From the NCBI RefSeq assembly GCF_028682635.1, contig NZ_JANHLK010000029.1, forward strand, positions 1-64,000: 64,000 nucleotides of DNA. Direction: 5' to 3'. The stretch's first letter is position 1; the number at the start of each line of letters is the position of its first letter. Positions 35,081 to 45,303 of the stretch are shown here, piece after piece. The notes under the pieces are model-generated. The model saw only the letters and a list, made by a program, of their open reading frames with translations. It was not told the DNA's origin and did no database searches. The stretch comes from Pseudomonas putida (GTDB lineage Bacteria > Pseudomonadota > Gammaproteobacteria > Pseudomonadales > Pseudomonadaceae). A program made the position numbers and the translations under genes.

Positions 35081-36877
35081 ATGCCGTTACGGACCCTTGA
35101 GACCTGGCCCCACGGCGCAATCAAACTGGACCCGCAAAACACGCGATTCGCGTTGTGGGCTCCCGATGCGTTCTACGTCAGTGTCGAGCTGGAAAATGGA
35201 CAGTCCTTGCCGTTGTTGCCCCAGGCCGACGGCTGGTTCGTGATCAACACCCGTTGCCCGGCGGGTACGCGCTACCGCTACAACATCGATGGCGAGCTGG
35301 AGGTGCCGGACCCGGCCTCCCGCGCCCAGGCCGGGGACATTGACCAGTACAGCGTGGTGGTCGACCCGCTCGCCTACCAATGGCGGCACACCACCTGGCT
35401 GGGACGCCCCTGGAACGAAGCGGTGATCTACGAGCTGCACGTCGGTGCGCTCGGCGGCTTCGCGGGTGTCGAGCAACAGCTGGCGCACCTGGTCACGCTT
35501 GGGATCACCGCGATCGAGTTGATGCCGATCGCGCAGTTTCCCGGCGAGCGTAATTGGGGCTACGACGGGGTGCTGCTGTATGCGCCCCAGGCCTCCTATG
35601 GTTCTCCCGAGCAGCTCAAGCACCTGATCGACACCGCCCATGGCCTTGGCCTGGCGGTGATTCTCGACGTGGTCTACAACCACTTCGGGCCCGATGGCAA
35701 TTACCTGCATCGCTACGCCAAGGGCTTCTTCCGTGAAGACCGGCACACGCCTTGGGGAGCAGCCATCGATTTCCGTCGGCGCGAGGTGCGCGACTTCTTC
35801 ATCGACAACGCCTTGATGTGGCTGCTGGAGTACCGTTTCGACGGCTTGCGCCTGGACGCGGTCCACGCCATCGAAGACCCGGATTTCCTCCAGGAACTGG
35901 CCCAGCGGGTGCGCGAGCAGAGCGATCCGTCGCGCCATGTGTGGCTGATGGTGGAAAACGAACATAACCAGGCCAGCCTGCTCGAGCAGGGCTTTGATGC
36001 GCAGTGGAACGATGACGGGCACAACGCCCTGCACGTGCTGCTGACCGGCGAAACCGATGCCTATTACGCCGACTATGCCGAAAACCCCACCGAACAACTG
36101 GCCCGCTGCCTGAGCCAGGGCTTTGTGTTCCAGGGCCACGTCAACCGCCACGGCGAGTTACGCGGCGAGCCCAGCGGGCATTTGCCACCCACTGCGTTCG
36201 TGCTGTTTTTGCAGAACCACGACCAGATCGGCAACCGCGCCTTTGGCGAGCGCCTGCATCAACTGGCCCACCCCGAAGCGTTGAAAGCGGCGACGGTGCT
36301 GTTGCTGCTGTCGCCGATGATCCCGCTGATGTTCATGGGCGATGAGTTTGCCGCCGAACAACCCTTCCTGTTTTTCACCAGCCACCATGGCGAACTGGCA
36401 CGGCTGGTGCGCGAAGGACGGCGCAATGAGTTTGCCGCGTTCAGTGCCTTTGCCGACCCGCATAAACGCGAACAGATTCCCGATCCCAACGCACCACAGA
36501 CTTTCGAAGCATCGCGCCCTGCCCTTGCCTCCACCACGCCATCGGCGGTCCATGACTTCTATCGGCAACTGTTGCAGATCCGGCATCGGCATATCATTGC
36601 GTTTTTGCCCGGTACCCACGCGCTGGATGCCGAGGTGCTCGGCACCGCAGCGGTGAGCGCGTCCTGGCGCCTGGGCGATGGCAGCCACTTGCGCATCGAC
36701 CTCAACCTCAGCGCCAAGCCAATTCGCCACACGCCACCGGTCAATGCTTCTTTACTGTTCGAACAGCCGCCTGGGTCCGGTCAACAGCTGGATCAAGGCA
36801 CCTTGCCCCCGTATTGCGCGCTTGTCAGCCTCACGGCCGCGGCCCCTTTGCTACCCCTTGATGGAGAGCGCCAATGA
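35081..36877 (+). CDS. treZ: Malto-oligosyltrehalose trehalohydrolase
   Basis: 598 residues, GH13. An N-terminal CBM48-like beta-sandwich (about 1-100) precedes the barrel, with catalytic Asp in GLRLDAVHAIED and Glu in LMVENEHN, and FLQNHDQIGNRA as the third acidic site. It releases trehalose from maltooligosyl-trehalose made by TreY. It overlaps malQ by four bases (ATGA). Confidence 0.95.
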   Translation: MPLRTLETWPHGAIKLDPQNTRFALWAPDAFYVSVELENGQSLPLLPQADGWFVINTRCPAGTRYRYNIDGELEVPDPASRAQAGDIDQYSVVVDPLAYQWRHTTWLGRPWNEAVIYELHVGALGGFAGVEQQLAHLVTLGITAIELMPIAQFPGERNWGYDGVLLYAPQASYGSPEQLKHLIDTAHGLGLAVILDVVYNHFGPDGNYLHRYAKGFFREDRHTPWGAAIDFRRREVRDFFIDNALMWLLEYRFDGLRLDAVHAIEDPDFLQELAQRVREQSDPSRHVWLMVENEHNQASLLEQGFDAQWNDDGHNALHVLLTGETDAYYADYAENPTEQLARCLSQGFVFQGHVNRHGELRGEPSGHLPPTAFVLFLQNHDQIGNRAFGERLHQLAHPEALKAATVLLLLSPMIPLMFMGDEFAAEQPFLFFTSHHGELARLVREGRRNEFAAFSAFADPHKREQIPDPNAPQTFEASRPALASTTPSAVHDFYRQLLQIRHRHIIAFLPGTHALDAEVLGTAAVSASWRLGDGSHLRIDLNLSAKPIRHTPPVNASLLFEQPPGSGQQLDQGTLPPYCALVSLTAAAPLLPLDGERQ

Positions 36878-38952
36878 GTGATGCGCAACTGGAAATCCTG
36901 GCCACCCGGGCCGGCCTTGCAGTCGACTGGATCGACGCCAATGGCCGCCCGCAAAAAGTCGCCCCCGCGGTGCTGCGCAACGTACTCACCGGTCTCGGCC
37001 ACCCGGCCGGCAGCGCCCAGGAAATCGACGCCAGCCTGGTCGAATTGCAACAGGTACAGGAAACCCGGCACCTGCCGCCGCTGATCACCGCCGATGTCGG
37101 GGTTGGACTCAACCTGGCGCACTTTTTCGAGCCGCTGACACCCTGCGAGGTCCATCTCGAAGATGGCTCGCACCTGAGTCTGAAACTGGATGCCGAGGCC
37201 ATCCTGCCCGGGCTGATTCCGGTCGGTTACCAGCACGTCGACATCGATGGTCAGAGCTTCACCCTGGCCGTGGCCCCCGCCCGCTGCTACAGCGTGGGCG
37301 ATGCCGTGGACAGCCCGATCCCGCGTACCTGGGGCTTGAGCGTGCAACTGTACGCCTTGCGCCGTGCCGGCGATGGCGGTTTTGGCGACACCCAGGCGCT
37401 GGAAGACCTGGCCCGAGTGGCCGGTGAACGCGGCGCCGAAGCCCTGGCGATCAGTCCACTGCATGCCATGTTCGCCAACGACACCCACCGCTATAGCCCC
37501 TATTCGCCTTCCAGCCGTCTGTTTCTCAACAGCCTGTATTGCGCGCCGGGAGCGATTCTTGGTGAGCGCGCGATGCGCACCGCAATCGATGCCACGGGCC
37601 TGGCCGCCGAGCTCAAGCACCTGGAAGAGCTACCATTGATCGACTGGCCGACCGCCGCCGAAGCCAAGCATCGGCTGTTACAGGCGCTGTACGAAGGCTT
37701 CGTGCAGGGCGAACATCCGCTGCACGCCGACTTCAGCAGCTTTCGTCATGCCGGGGGTGAAGCGCTGGAAAATCATTGCCGCTTCGAAGCCATTCAAGAG
37801 GCACGCCTGACCCAAGGGCAAAGCCTCGATTGGCGTGAATGGCCGGAGCAGTGGCGCAACCCGCGCAGCGCCGCCCTGGCCGAATTCGCCGAAGAGAATG
37901 CCGGACGCATCGGCTTCTTCGCCTTCTGCCAGTGGCTGATCACCCGGTGCCTGGAGCGCGCGCAAGCCGCCGCCCGCAGCAGCGGCATGGGCATTGGCCT
38001 GATTGCCGACCTGGCCGTGGGTGCCGATGGCGGTGGCAGCCAGGCCTGGAGTCGCCAGGACGAACTGCTCGCCTCCCTCACCGTTGGCGCGCCACCGGAC
38101 ATTCTCAACCGCACGGGCCAGGGTTGGGGCATTTCCGCCTTCTCCCCCGAAGGCCTGGTGCGCAATGGCTTTCGCGCTTTCATCGAAATGCTGCGGGCCA
38201 ACTTCGCCCACGCCGGGGGCCTGCGAATCGACCATGTCATGGGCCTGCAACGCTTGTGGGTGATCCCCAATGGTGCGTCGCCAGCCGATGGCGCCTACCT
38301 GTATTACCCGCTGGACGACTTACTACGGCTGTTGACCCTTGAGTCCCATCGCCATCAGGCCATTGTGCTCGGTGAAGACCTGGGCACGGTGCCCGATGGC
38401 CTGCGGGAAAAACTCAGCGCCCGCGCCATGCTCGGGATGCGCGTGTTGCTGTTCGAACAGGACAACACCCACTTCAAACCGATCCTCGACTGGCCGGACA
38501 ACGCCCTGGCCACCACCAGCACCCACGACCTGCCCACGCTCAATGGCTGGTGGCATGGCCGCGATATCGACTGGAACGCCCGCCTCGGCCTGGTCGATGC
38601 CAGCGCTGAAATCGAGTGGCGCCAGCACCGTGAGCGCGAGCGCGAAGGCCTGCGCCGGACCTTGAGCCAGGACCCGCAGAACTTTCGCGAAGAGTCCCAT
38701 GAAACCGATCAGGTGCTCGACGCCAGTGTGCGTTTCCTCGGCCACACCCGCGCGCCGCTGGTGCTGCTGCCGCTGGAGGATGCGCTGGGCATCGAACAGC
38801 AGGCCAACCTGCCCGGCACCATCGATACGCATCCCAACTGGTCGCGACGGCTGCCCGGGTACAGCGAAGCGCTGCTCGACGACCCGGACGCCGCCCGGCG
38901 CCTGGAACTGCTCGCCTGCGCGCGACTTCAGGCGGCCGAGCGTGACCAATGA
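36874..38952 (+). CDS. malQ: 4-alpha-glucanotransferase (amylomaltase)
   Basis: 692 residues, GH77, longer than the roughly 500-residue plant/Thermus type because of an N-terminal extension, as usual in proteobacteria. Catalytic Asp in GLRIDHVMGLQRLW, Glu in VLGEDLGTVP and Asp in TSTHDLPTLNGWW. It disproportionates maltodextrins, supplying chains for TreY and GlgX products. Translationally coupled to treZ and treY through ATGA overlaps at both ends. Confidence 0.95.
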   Translation: MSDAQLEILATRAGLAVDWIDANGRPQKVAPAVLRNVLTGLGHPAGSAQEIDASLVELQQVQETRHLPPLITADVGVGLNLAHFFEPLTPCEVHLEDGSHLSLKLDAEAILPGLIPVGYQHVDIDGQSFTLAVAPARCYSVGDAVDSPIPRTWGLSVQLYALRRAGDGGFGDTQALEDLARVAGERGAEALAISPLHAMFANDTHRYSPYSPSSRLFLNSLYCAPGAILGERAMRTAIDATGLAAELKHLEELPLIDWPTAAEAKHRLLQALYEGFVQGEHPLHADFSSFRHAGGEALENHCRFEAIQEARLTQGQSLDWREWPEQWRNPRSAALAEFAEENAGRIGFFAFCQWLITRCLERAQAAARSSGMGIGLIADLAVGADGGGSQAWSRQDELLASLTVGAPPDILNRTGQGWGISAFSPEGLVRNGFRAFIEMLRANFAHAGGLRIDHVMGLQRLWVIPNGASPADGAYLYYPLDDLLRLLTLESHRHQAIVLGEDLGTVPDGLREKLSARAMLGMRVLLFEQDNTHFKPILDWPDNALATTSTHDLPTLNGWWHGRDIDWNARLGLVDASAEIEWRQHREREREGLRRTLSQDPQNFREESHETDQVLDASVRFLGHTRAPLVLLPLEDALGIEQQANLPGTIDTHPNWSRRLPGYSEALLDDPDAARRLELLACARLQAAERDQ

Positions 38953-41723
38953 ATCAAATCAACATCGAACCACTACGGGCCACCCTGCGACTGCAATTTC
39001 ATAAAGGCTTCACCCTCGACGACGCCGTGCCGCTGGTGCCCTATTTTGCCCGCCTGGGCATCAGCCATGTCTACGCCTCGCCGCTGCTGAGCGCCCGCGC
39101 CGGTTCGATGCACGGTTATGACGTGGTGGACCCGACCAGCGTCAACCCGGAGCTCGGCGGTGAACCGGCATTGCGTCGCCTGGTCAGTGCCCTGCGCGCG
39201 CAGAACATGGGGTTGATCCTCGATATCGTCTCCAACCACATGGCGGTCGGCGGTAATGACAATCCCTGGTGGCTGGACTTGCTCGAGTGGGGACGCCTGA
39301 GCCCGTACGGCGAGTTCTTCGATATCCAGTGGCACTCGCCCGACCCCTTGATGGAAGGCCAGTTGCTGTTGCCGTTCCTCGGCAGCGACTACGGCATCGC
39401 CTTGCAGGACGGTACCCTCGCGCTGCGTTTCGATGCGAAGCGCGGCACGTTTTACGTCGAGCATTACGATCATCACTTTCCGATCTGCCCCAGCCAATAC
39501 GGCGAACTGCTCAAGGCCGATGCCGAGCCGCTGAAATTACTGGCGGACCGCTTCAGCACCTTGAGTTACCAGACCGACGCCTACAGGCTGGCGATTCCGT
39601 TAAAAGAGGAGCTACGGGAACTGGCCTGCGATCCGGCGCTGATGCAAACCATTGAAGACAATCTGCAGGCCTACGACTCAAAGACCAGCGAGGGCTTCCA
39701 GCGCTTGCACGACTTGCTGGAACGCCAGAGCTACCGCCTCGCCAGTTGGCGTACCGCCGCGGACGACATCAACTGGCGGCGTTTTTTCGATATCAACGAG
39801 CTGGGTGGCTTGCGCGTAGAGCGTCCGGCGGTGTTCGAGGCGACCCACGCGAAGATTTTCCAGTTGGTAGAGCAAGGCCTGGTCGACGGGTTGCGCATCG
39901 ACCACATCGACGGCCTCGCCGACCCGCGGGGCTACTGCCGCAAACTGCGGCGCCGGGTCGACAGCCTGGCACCGGGCCGGCACCTGCCGATCTATGTGGA
40001 AAAAATCCTTGGCGAGGGCGAAAGCCTGCACCGCGACTGGTCGGTGGATGGCACCACCGGCTACGAATTCATGAACCAGTTGTCGCTGTTGCAACACGAC
40101 CCCGAGGGTGAAAAAAACCTTGGCGAACTCTGGCAGCGCTACAGCGAGCGCCCGGCTGACTTCCGCCAGGAAGCACAACTGGCGCGCCAGCAGATTCTCA
40201 ATGGTTCGCTCGCCGGGGATTTCGAAAGTGTTGCCCAGGCCCTGTTGCAAGTGGCCCGGGATGACCTGATGACCCGCGACTTGACGCTTGGGGCGATCCG
40301 TCGGGCGTTGCAGGAACTGATCGTGCATTTCTCGGTGTATCGCACCTACATCGGTGCCCTGGGGCGTTCGACCCAGGACGAGGTGTTTTTCCAGCAAGCC
40401 ATGGAGGGCGCCCGCCAGACTTTGAGCGAAGCCGACTGGCCAGTGCTTGAGTGCCTGGCAGGTTGGCTGGGCGGCGAGGCCTGGCGAAACCGCCCGGCCG
40501 GTCGCCTGCGTAAACGGCTCAAGCATGCTTGCGTGCGATTCCAACAGTTGACGTCACCTGCCGCGGCGAAGGCCGTGGAAGATACCGCGTTCTATCGCTC
40601 GGCGGTGCTGCTGTCGCGCAATGACGTTGGCTTCAGCACCGAGCAGTTCAGCGCCCCGGTGGCCGATTTTCATGGGGCATGCGCCCAACGCCTGGCCAAT
40701 TTTCCGGACAACCTGCTCGCCACCGCGACCCACGATCACAAGCGTGGCGAGGATACCCGGGCGCGCCTGGCAATCTTGAGTGAACGCAGTAAATGGTACG
40801 TCGAACAGGTCGGCCTGTGGCGCGCCCTCGCCCGCCCGTTGCGCGACGATGACCAGATGCCGTCTGCGGGCGATGAGCTGATTCTCTATCAGGCACTGCT
40901 CGGCAGTTGGCCGCTGGAGTTGCACCTCGACGACCAACCGGCCTTGGAGGACTACGCCAAACGCATCAGCCAATGGCAACGCAAGGCCCTGCGTGAAGCC
41001 AAGCTGCAGAGCAGCTGGAGCGCTCCGAACGAGGTTTACGAACAGGCCACCGAGAGCTTCACCCAGCGCCTGCTGTTGAGTCCGGAAGGTGATCTGCTGC
41101 GCAGCGCCCTCGGCAAGGCCGCCCGCACCATCGCCTTGCCCGGCGCCCTCAACGGATTGGCGCAAACCTTGCTGCGCATGACCGTGCCGGGCGTGCCGGA
41201 CCTCTATCAGGGCGCTGACTTCTGGGACTTCACCCTGGTCGATCCGGACAACCGCCGGCCGGTGGATTACGCCAACCGCCAACAGGCCCTGCAGCAATCG
41301 CTGGATCTGCCTGATCTGTTGACGCATTGGCGCGACGGGCGCATCAAGCAAGCGTTGATTGCGCAGACTTTGAACCTGCGGGCCGAGCACGCCGACCTGT
41401 TTCGACGCGGGACCTACCAACCCCTCGAAGTCATCGGCAGTCAGGCCAATCGGGTGCTGGGATTTGTACGTGAATGGGAGGGCAAGCGCGCCATCGTCAT
41501 CGTGCCGATCCGTTGCTCGGCTCTGCTGGAAAACAGTGCCGGGCCTCAGGTAGACGCGCTGCAGTGGGGCGACACCCGGGTCAGTTTGCCCTTCACAACC
41601 GCCGAGGAAAATCTGAAGGGACTTTTTACAAGCGTCGCAGTCACAAAAAACAGGGAGCTGATGATCAGCGCCGCGCTGGGGGATTTCCCGGTCAATCTCT
41701 TTATCCAAACTACCCACACTTGA
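38949..41723 (+). CDS. treY: Maltooligosyl trehalose synthase
   Basis: 924 residues, GH13_26. Motifs: catalytic Asp in GLRIDHIDGLADP, Glu in YVEKILGEGESL, and ATHDHKRGEDTRARL as the TreY-specific third acidic block. It converts the reducing end of a glucan from alpha-1,4 to alpha,alpha-1,1, the first step of trehalose release. The family-typical large insertion in the barrel accounts for the length. Confidence 0.95.
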   Translation: MNQINIEPLRATLRLQFHKGFTLDDAVPLVPYFARLGISHVYASPLLSARAGSMHGYDVVDPTSVNPELGGEPALRRLVSALRAQNMGLILDIVSNHMAVGGNDNPWWLDLLEWGRLSPYGEFFDIQWHSPDPLMEGQLLLPFLGSDYGIALQDGTLALRFDAKRGTFYVEHYDHHFPICPSQYGELLKADAEPLKLLADRFSTLSYQTDAYRLAIPLKEELRELACDPALMQTIEDNLQAYDSKTSEGFQRLHDLLERQSYRLASWRTAADDINWRRFFDINELGGLRVERPAVFEATHAKIFQLVEQGLVDGLRIDHIDGLADPRGYCRKLRRRVDSLAPGRHLPIYVEKILGEGESLHRDWSVDGTTGYEFMNQLSLLQHDPEGEKNLGELWQRYSERPADFRQEAQLARQQILNGSLAGDFESVAQALLQVARDDLMTRDLTLGAIRRALQELIVHFSVYRTYIGALGRSTQDEVFFQQAMEGARQTLSEADWPVLECLAGWLGGEAWRNRPAGRLRKRLKHACVRFQQLTSPAAAKAVEDTAFYRSAVLLSRNDVGFSTEQFSAPVADFHGACAQRLANFPDNLLATATHDHKRGEDTRARLAILSERSKWYVEQVGLWRALARPLRDDDQMPSAGDELILYQALLGSWPLELHLDDQPALEDYAKRISQWQRKALREAKLQSSWSAPNEVYEQATESFTQRLLLSPEGDLLRSALGKAARTIALPGALNGLAQTLLRMTVPGVPDLYQGADFWDFTLVDPDNRRPVDYANRQQALQQSLDLPDLLTHWRDGRIKQALIAQTLNLRAEHADLFRRGTYQPLEVIGSQANRVLGFVREWEGKRAIVIVPIRCSALLENSAGPQVDALQWGDTRVSLPFTTAEENLKGLFTSVAVTKNRELMISAALGDFPVNLFIQTTHT

Positions 41724-41744
41724 GTTCAGTTCAGGAGCAATGCG

Positions 41745-42068
41745 ATGAGTACCGACGATAAGCGTATCCGCGAGTTTGCCTATCAGATCTGGGAGTCTGA
41801 AGGCAAACCCGAGGGCCAGGAAGCACGGCACTGGGAGATGGCGCGCAAACTCGCCGAAGCCGAAAAACTGGCGCCGAAAAAGCCGGCAAAAGCCCCGGCA
41901 AGCAAGCCCGCCGTGAGCAAAGAGGGCGATGCCAAGCTCAATGGCAAGGCTGCAGCACCAAAACCCAAGGCTAAGGCCAAGCCGGCTGCTGCCTCTGCGG
42001 TGATACCACCTGGGGAAAAGGCCGCCGAGAAAAAGCCCCGTGCGGCGCGAAAACCGCCAGCGGTCTAA
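41745..42068 (+). CDS. DUF2934 small protein with Ala/Lys/Pro-rich tail
   Basis: 107 residues. The DUF2934 motif IREFAYQIWESEGKPEGQEARHWEMARKL occupies residues 6-40 (core IWESEG...HWEMA). The rest is low-complexity and very basic (repeated KPA, PKPKAKAKPAA), suggesting interaction with nucleic acid or polyanionic surfaces. The AGGAG at 41733 fits the ATG at 41745 rather than the ATG at 41740. The gene is embedded between treY and glgX, a position common in pseudomonads, but its role there is unknown. Confidence 0.85.
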   Translation: MSTDDKRIREFAYQIWESEGKPEGQEARHWEMARKLAEAEKLAPKKPAKAPASKPAVSKEGDAKLNGKAAAPKPKAKAKPAAASAVIPPGEKAAEKKPRAARKPPAV

Positions 42069-42182
42069 GCTTCTGCCGTTGCATTGAATCATTGCGTGGC
42101 GAGCCCGCTCGCCACCGAGGGGTGTGCTCGCCCGCGAAATAAATACTGAGCCCCGCTACTGTCCGCTGTTGCTGGAGCAAAT

Positions 42183-44342
42183 ATGTCCCGTCCGAAGAAA
42201 GAAACGCCGCCTCCCCGTGCCGAACCCTCGCGCATCCGTGAAGGCCTGCCCTTTCCACTCGGTGCGACCTGGGATGGCCTGGGGGTCAATTTCGCGTTGT
42301 TCTCGGCCAACGCCACCCGGGTCGAACTGTGCATTTTCGATGATGCCGGCGAAGTCGAACTCGAACGCATCGAGCTGCCGGAATACACCGACGAGATCTA
42401 CCACGGCTATTTGCCCGACGCCCATCCGGGGCTGATCTACGGTTACCGCGTGTACGGCCCGTACGACCCGGCCAACGGCCATCGCTTCAACCCCAACAAG
42501 TTGTTGATCGACCCCTACGCCAAACAACTGATCGGCCGCCTGAAATGGTCCGAGGCCTTGTTCGGCTACACCATTGGCCACCCGGACCGCGACCTCAGTT
42601 TCGACGAACGCGACAGCGCGCCCTTCGTGCCCAAATGCAAGGTGATCGATCCGGCGCACACCTGGGGCCACGATCACCGGGTCAGCGTGCCCTGGGACAA
42701 GACGATCATCTATGAAACCCACGTGCGCGGCTTCAGCATGCGTCACCCCGCCGTCCCCGAAAACGTGCGCGGGACCTTCGCCGGGCTGATGGTCGACGAA
42801 GTGCTGGAGCACATCCGTAAACTGGGCGTGTCGAGTGTCGAACTGCTGCCGATCCACGCCTTCGTCAACGACCAGCACCTGCTGCACAAAGGCATGACCA
42901 ATTATTGGGGCTACAACAGCATTGCTTTCTTCGCCCCCGACCCGCGCTACCTGGCCAGCGGCAAGATCGCCGAGTTCAAGGAGATGGTCGCGCACCTGCA
43001 CGAAGCCAACCTGGAAGTGATCCTCGACGTGGTCTACAACCACACTGCCGAGGGCAACGAACAGGGTCCGACCCTGTCCATGCGCGGCATCGACAACGCC
43101 TCCTACTACCGCTTGAAGCCTGACGACAAGCGCTTCTACATCAACGACTCCGGCACCGGCAACACCCTTGACCTGAGCCACCCGTGCGTGTTGCAGATGG
43201 TCACCGACTCCCTGCGCTACTGGGCCTCGGAGATGCATGTGGATGGCTTTCGCTTCGACCTGGCGACCATCCTCGGGCGTTATCACGACGGCTTCGACGA
43301 GCGCCACAGTTTCCTCGTGGCCTGCCGCCAGGACCCGGTCCTGCGTCAGGTCAAGCTGATCTCCGAGCCCTGGGATTGCGGGCCCGGCGGGTATCAGGTT
43401 GGACGCTTCCCGCCGGGCTGGGTGGAATGGAACGACAAGTTTCGCGACACCGTGCGCGCCTTCTGGAAAGGCGACGATGGCCAGCTGGCGGACTTCGCCA
43501 GCCGCATGACCGCGTCCGGCGAGATGTTCAACCAGCGCGGCCGGCGGCCCTATTCATCGCTGAACTTCATCACCGCCCACGACGGTTTCACCCTCAATGA
43601 CCTGGTGTCGTACAACGACAAGCACAATGAGGCCAACGACGAGGACAACCAGGACGGCAGCAACAACAACCTGTCCTGGAACCATGGCGTCGAAGGCCCC
43701 ACCGACGACCCGGAAATCAACGCCCTGCGCCAGCGCCAGATGCGCAATTTCTTTGCCACCTTGCTGCTGGCCCAGGGTACGCCGATGCTGGTGGCCGGCG
43801 ATGAATTCGCCCGCACCCAGGAAGGCAACAACAACGCCTATTGCCAGGACAGCGAAATCGGCTGGGTCAACTGGGACCTGAGCGAAGACGGCAAGGCCCT
43901 GCTCAAGTTCGTCAAGCGCCTGATCAAATTGCGCCTGACCTATCCGATCCTGCGCCGCGGGCGCTTCCTGGTGGGCAATTACAACGAGGACATCGGCGTC
44001 AAGGATGTCACCTGGCTCGCACCGGATGGCAGCGAAATGACCACCGAGCACTGGCACGATGCGCATAATCGCTGCCTCGGCATGTTGCTCGACGGCCGCG
44101 CCCAGGAAACCGGGATTCGCCGCAAAGGGGCGGACGCCACGCTGTTGCTGGTGGTCAACGCCCATCACGACATCGTCAACTTCCTCCTGCCGGAGGTGCC
44201 CGATGGCAGTTTCTGGACCTGCCTGATCGACACCAACCAACCGTCCATACGCGGCCAGGAACGCTTCGACTTCGGTCGCGAGTACTCGGTCACCGGGCGT
44301 TCGTTGCTGTTATTCGAACTGCAACGGGAGGAAGAGGAGTAA
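42183..44342 (+). CDS. glgX: Glycogen debranching enzyme GlgX (isoamylase type)
   Basis: 719 residues, GH13_11. The CBM48 domain is at about 15-110. Catalytic Asp in VDGFRFDLATIL, Glu in KLISEPWDCG, and third Asp in FITAHDGFTLNDLV. It hydrolyses alpha-1,6 branches of partially degraded glycogen. GGAG precedes the ATG at 42183. It is the last certain enzyme of the glgA operon. Confidence 0.95.
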   Translation: MSRPKKETPPPRAEPSRIREGLPFPLGATWDGLGVNFALFSANATRVELCIFDDAGEVELERIELPEYTDEIYHGYLPDAHPGLIYGYRVYGPYDPANGHRFNPNKLLIDPYAKQLIGRLKWSEALFGYTIGHPDRDLSFDERDSAPFVPKCKVIDPAHTWGHDHRVSVPWDKTIIYETHVRGFSMRHPAVPENVRGTFAGLMVDEVLEHIRKLGVSSVELLPIHAFVNDQHLLHKGMTNYWGYNSIAFFAPDPRYLASGKIAEFKEMVAHLHEANLEVILDVVYNHTAEGNEQGPTLSMRGIDNASYYRLKPDDKRFYINDSGTGNTLDLSHPCVLQMVTDSLRYWASEMHVDGFRFDLATILGRYHDGFDERHSFLVACRQDPVLRQVKLISEPWDCGPGGYQVGRFPPGWVEWNDKFRDTVRAFWKGDDGQLADFASRMTASGEMFNQRGRRPYSSLNFITAHDGFTLNDLVSYNDKHNEANDEDNQDGSNNNLSWNHGVEGPTDDPEINALRQRQMRNFFATLLLAQGTPMLVAGDEFARTQEGNNNAYCQDSEIGWVNWDLSEDGKALLKFVKRLIKLRLTYPILRRGRFLVGNYNEDIGVKDVTWLAPDGSEMTTEHWHDAHNRCLGMLLDGRAQETGIRRKGADATLLLVVNAHHDIVNFLLPEVPDGSFWTCLIDTNQPSIRGQERFDFGREYSVTGRSLLLFELQREEEE

Positions 44343-44535
44343 AAACAGCCGGCGCGCCGGAAAAATTGTTTCTTGCGAGCACATCCGGGGCGACGAATAC
44401 CGCTACATGAGCAATACTCGATGCGCGGCTGTCCAGGGTCCGGAGCGCCGCGCTTCGCTATCAACCCGCCCTCACGGCTGCTGCCGCACTTGCGTCGCGC
44501 ACGCCTGAAGGCGAATGTAACAAGGACGTAACGCC

Positions 44536-45291
44536 ATGAAATCCGTGTCCATCAGTGACAGCTGTGCCGAGCAAATCTGGAACAGCGCCCCGCAACTGGC
44601 CAATATCCCGGTCATCGGTACCCAATCCCTTCTCCCTCCCGGCGCCCGCGCAGTGGTGATCGCCCCCCACCCCGGCGACGAAGTGCTGACCTGCGGCGGT
44701 CTGCTGCAGTTGCTCGCCGCCACGGGACACCCCTTGCAACTGATCTCGGTGACCGACGGCAGCGCCAGTCATCAAGGCTCCCAGCAATGGTCGGAAAAGC
44801 GCCTGAGCGTGTTCCGCTCCCAGGAAAGCGTCGAGGCCCTGCGCCGGCTCGGATTGCCGATGCACAGCCTGAAATGGATTCGCGGCGGTTTCACCGACAA
44901 CTCCCTGGCCGAGCATGAACAGGCGCTCACGCAATTCATCGCCCGTTATCTGCGTCCGGGCGATGTGGTGTTCAGCACCTGGTGCGATGACGGCACCAGC
45001 GACCATGACGCCGTCGGCCGCGCCAGCGCCAATGCGGCCACCATCGCGGGCGCCGTCTTCACTGAAATACCTGTCTGGGCATGGCACTGGCCAAACCGCG
45101 ATAGCGCCTTGATCCCCTGGCATCGGGCGCGCAAAGTGCGCCTGGACACCTGGACGGTGGCGCGCAAGAGCCACGCTACCCATGCGTATGCCAGTCAGCT
45201 CGACGGAGAGCCGGCCATCGGGGTTGCCCCGCGGTTGCCGAGGGTGTTGCTGGAGCGGATGCGGTTGCCTTATGAGATTGTATTTGTCTGA
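44536..45291 (+). CDS. PIG-L family deacetylase-like protein
   Basis: 251 residues with a Rossmann-like LmbE/PIG-L fold. The metal motif reads PHPGDEVLTCGG, where the family consensus is HPDDE: the first Asp, the catalytic base in MshB-type enzymes, is Gly. A second metal histidine is in TSDHDAVG. The gene follows glgX by 193 bases in the same direction. The family deacetylates N-acetylglucosaminyl lipids or sugars; here catalytic competence is uncertain. Confidence 0.82.
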   Translation: MKSVSISDSCAEQIWNSAPQLANIPVIGTQSLLPPGARAVVIAPHPGDEVLTCGGLLQLLAATGHPLQLISVTDGSASHQGSQQWSEKRLSVFRSQESVEALRRLGLPMHSLKWIRGGFTDNSLAEHEQALTQFIARYLRPGDVVFSTWCDDGTSDHDAVGRASANAATIAGAVFTEIPVWAWHWPNRDSALIPWHRARKVRLDTWTVARKSHATHAYASQLDGEPAIGVAPRLPRVLLERMRLPYEIVFV

Positions 45292-45303
45292 ATAGACCGA
45301 GTC

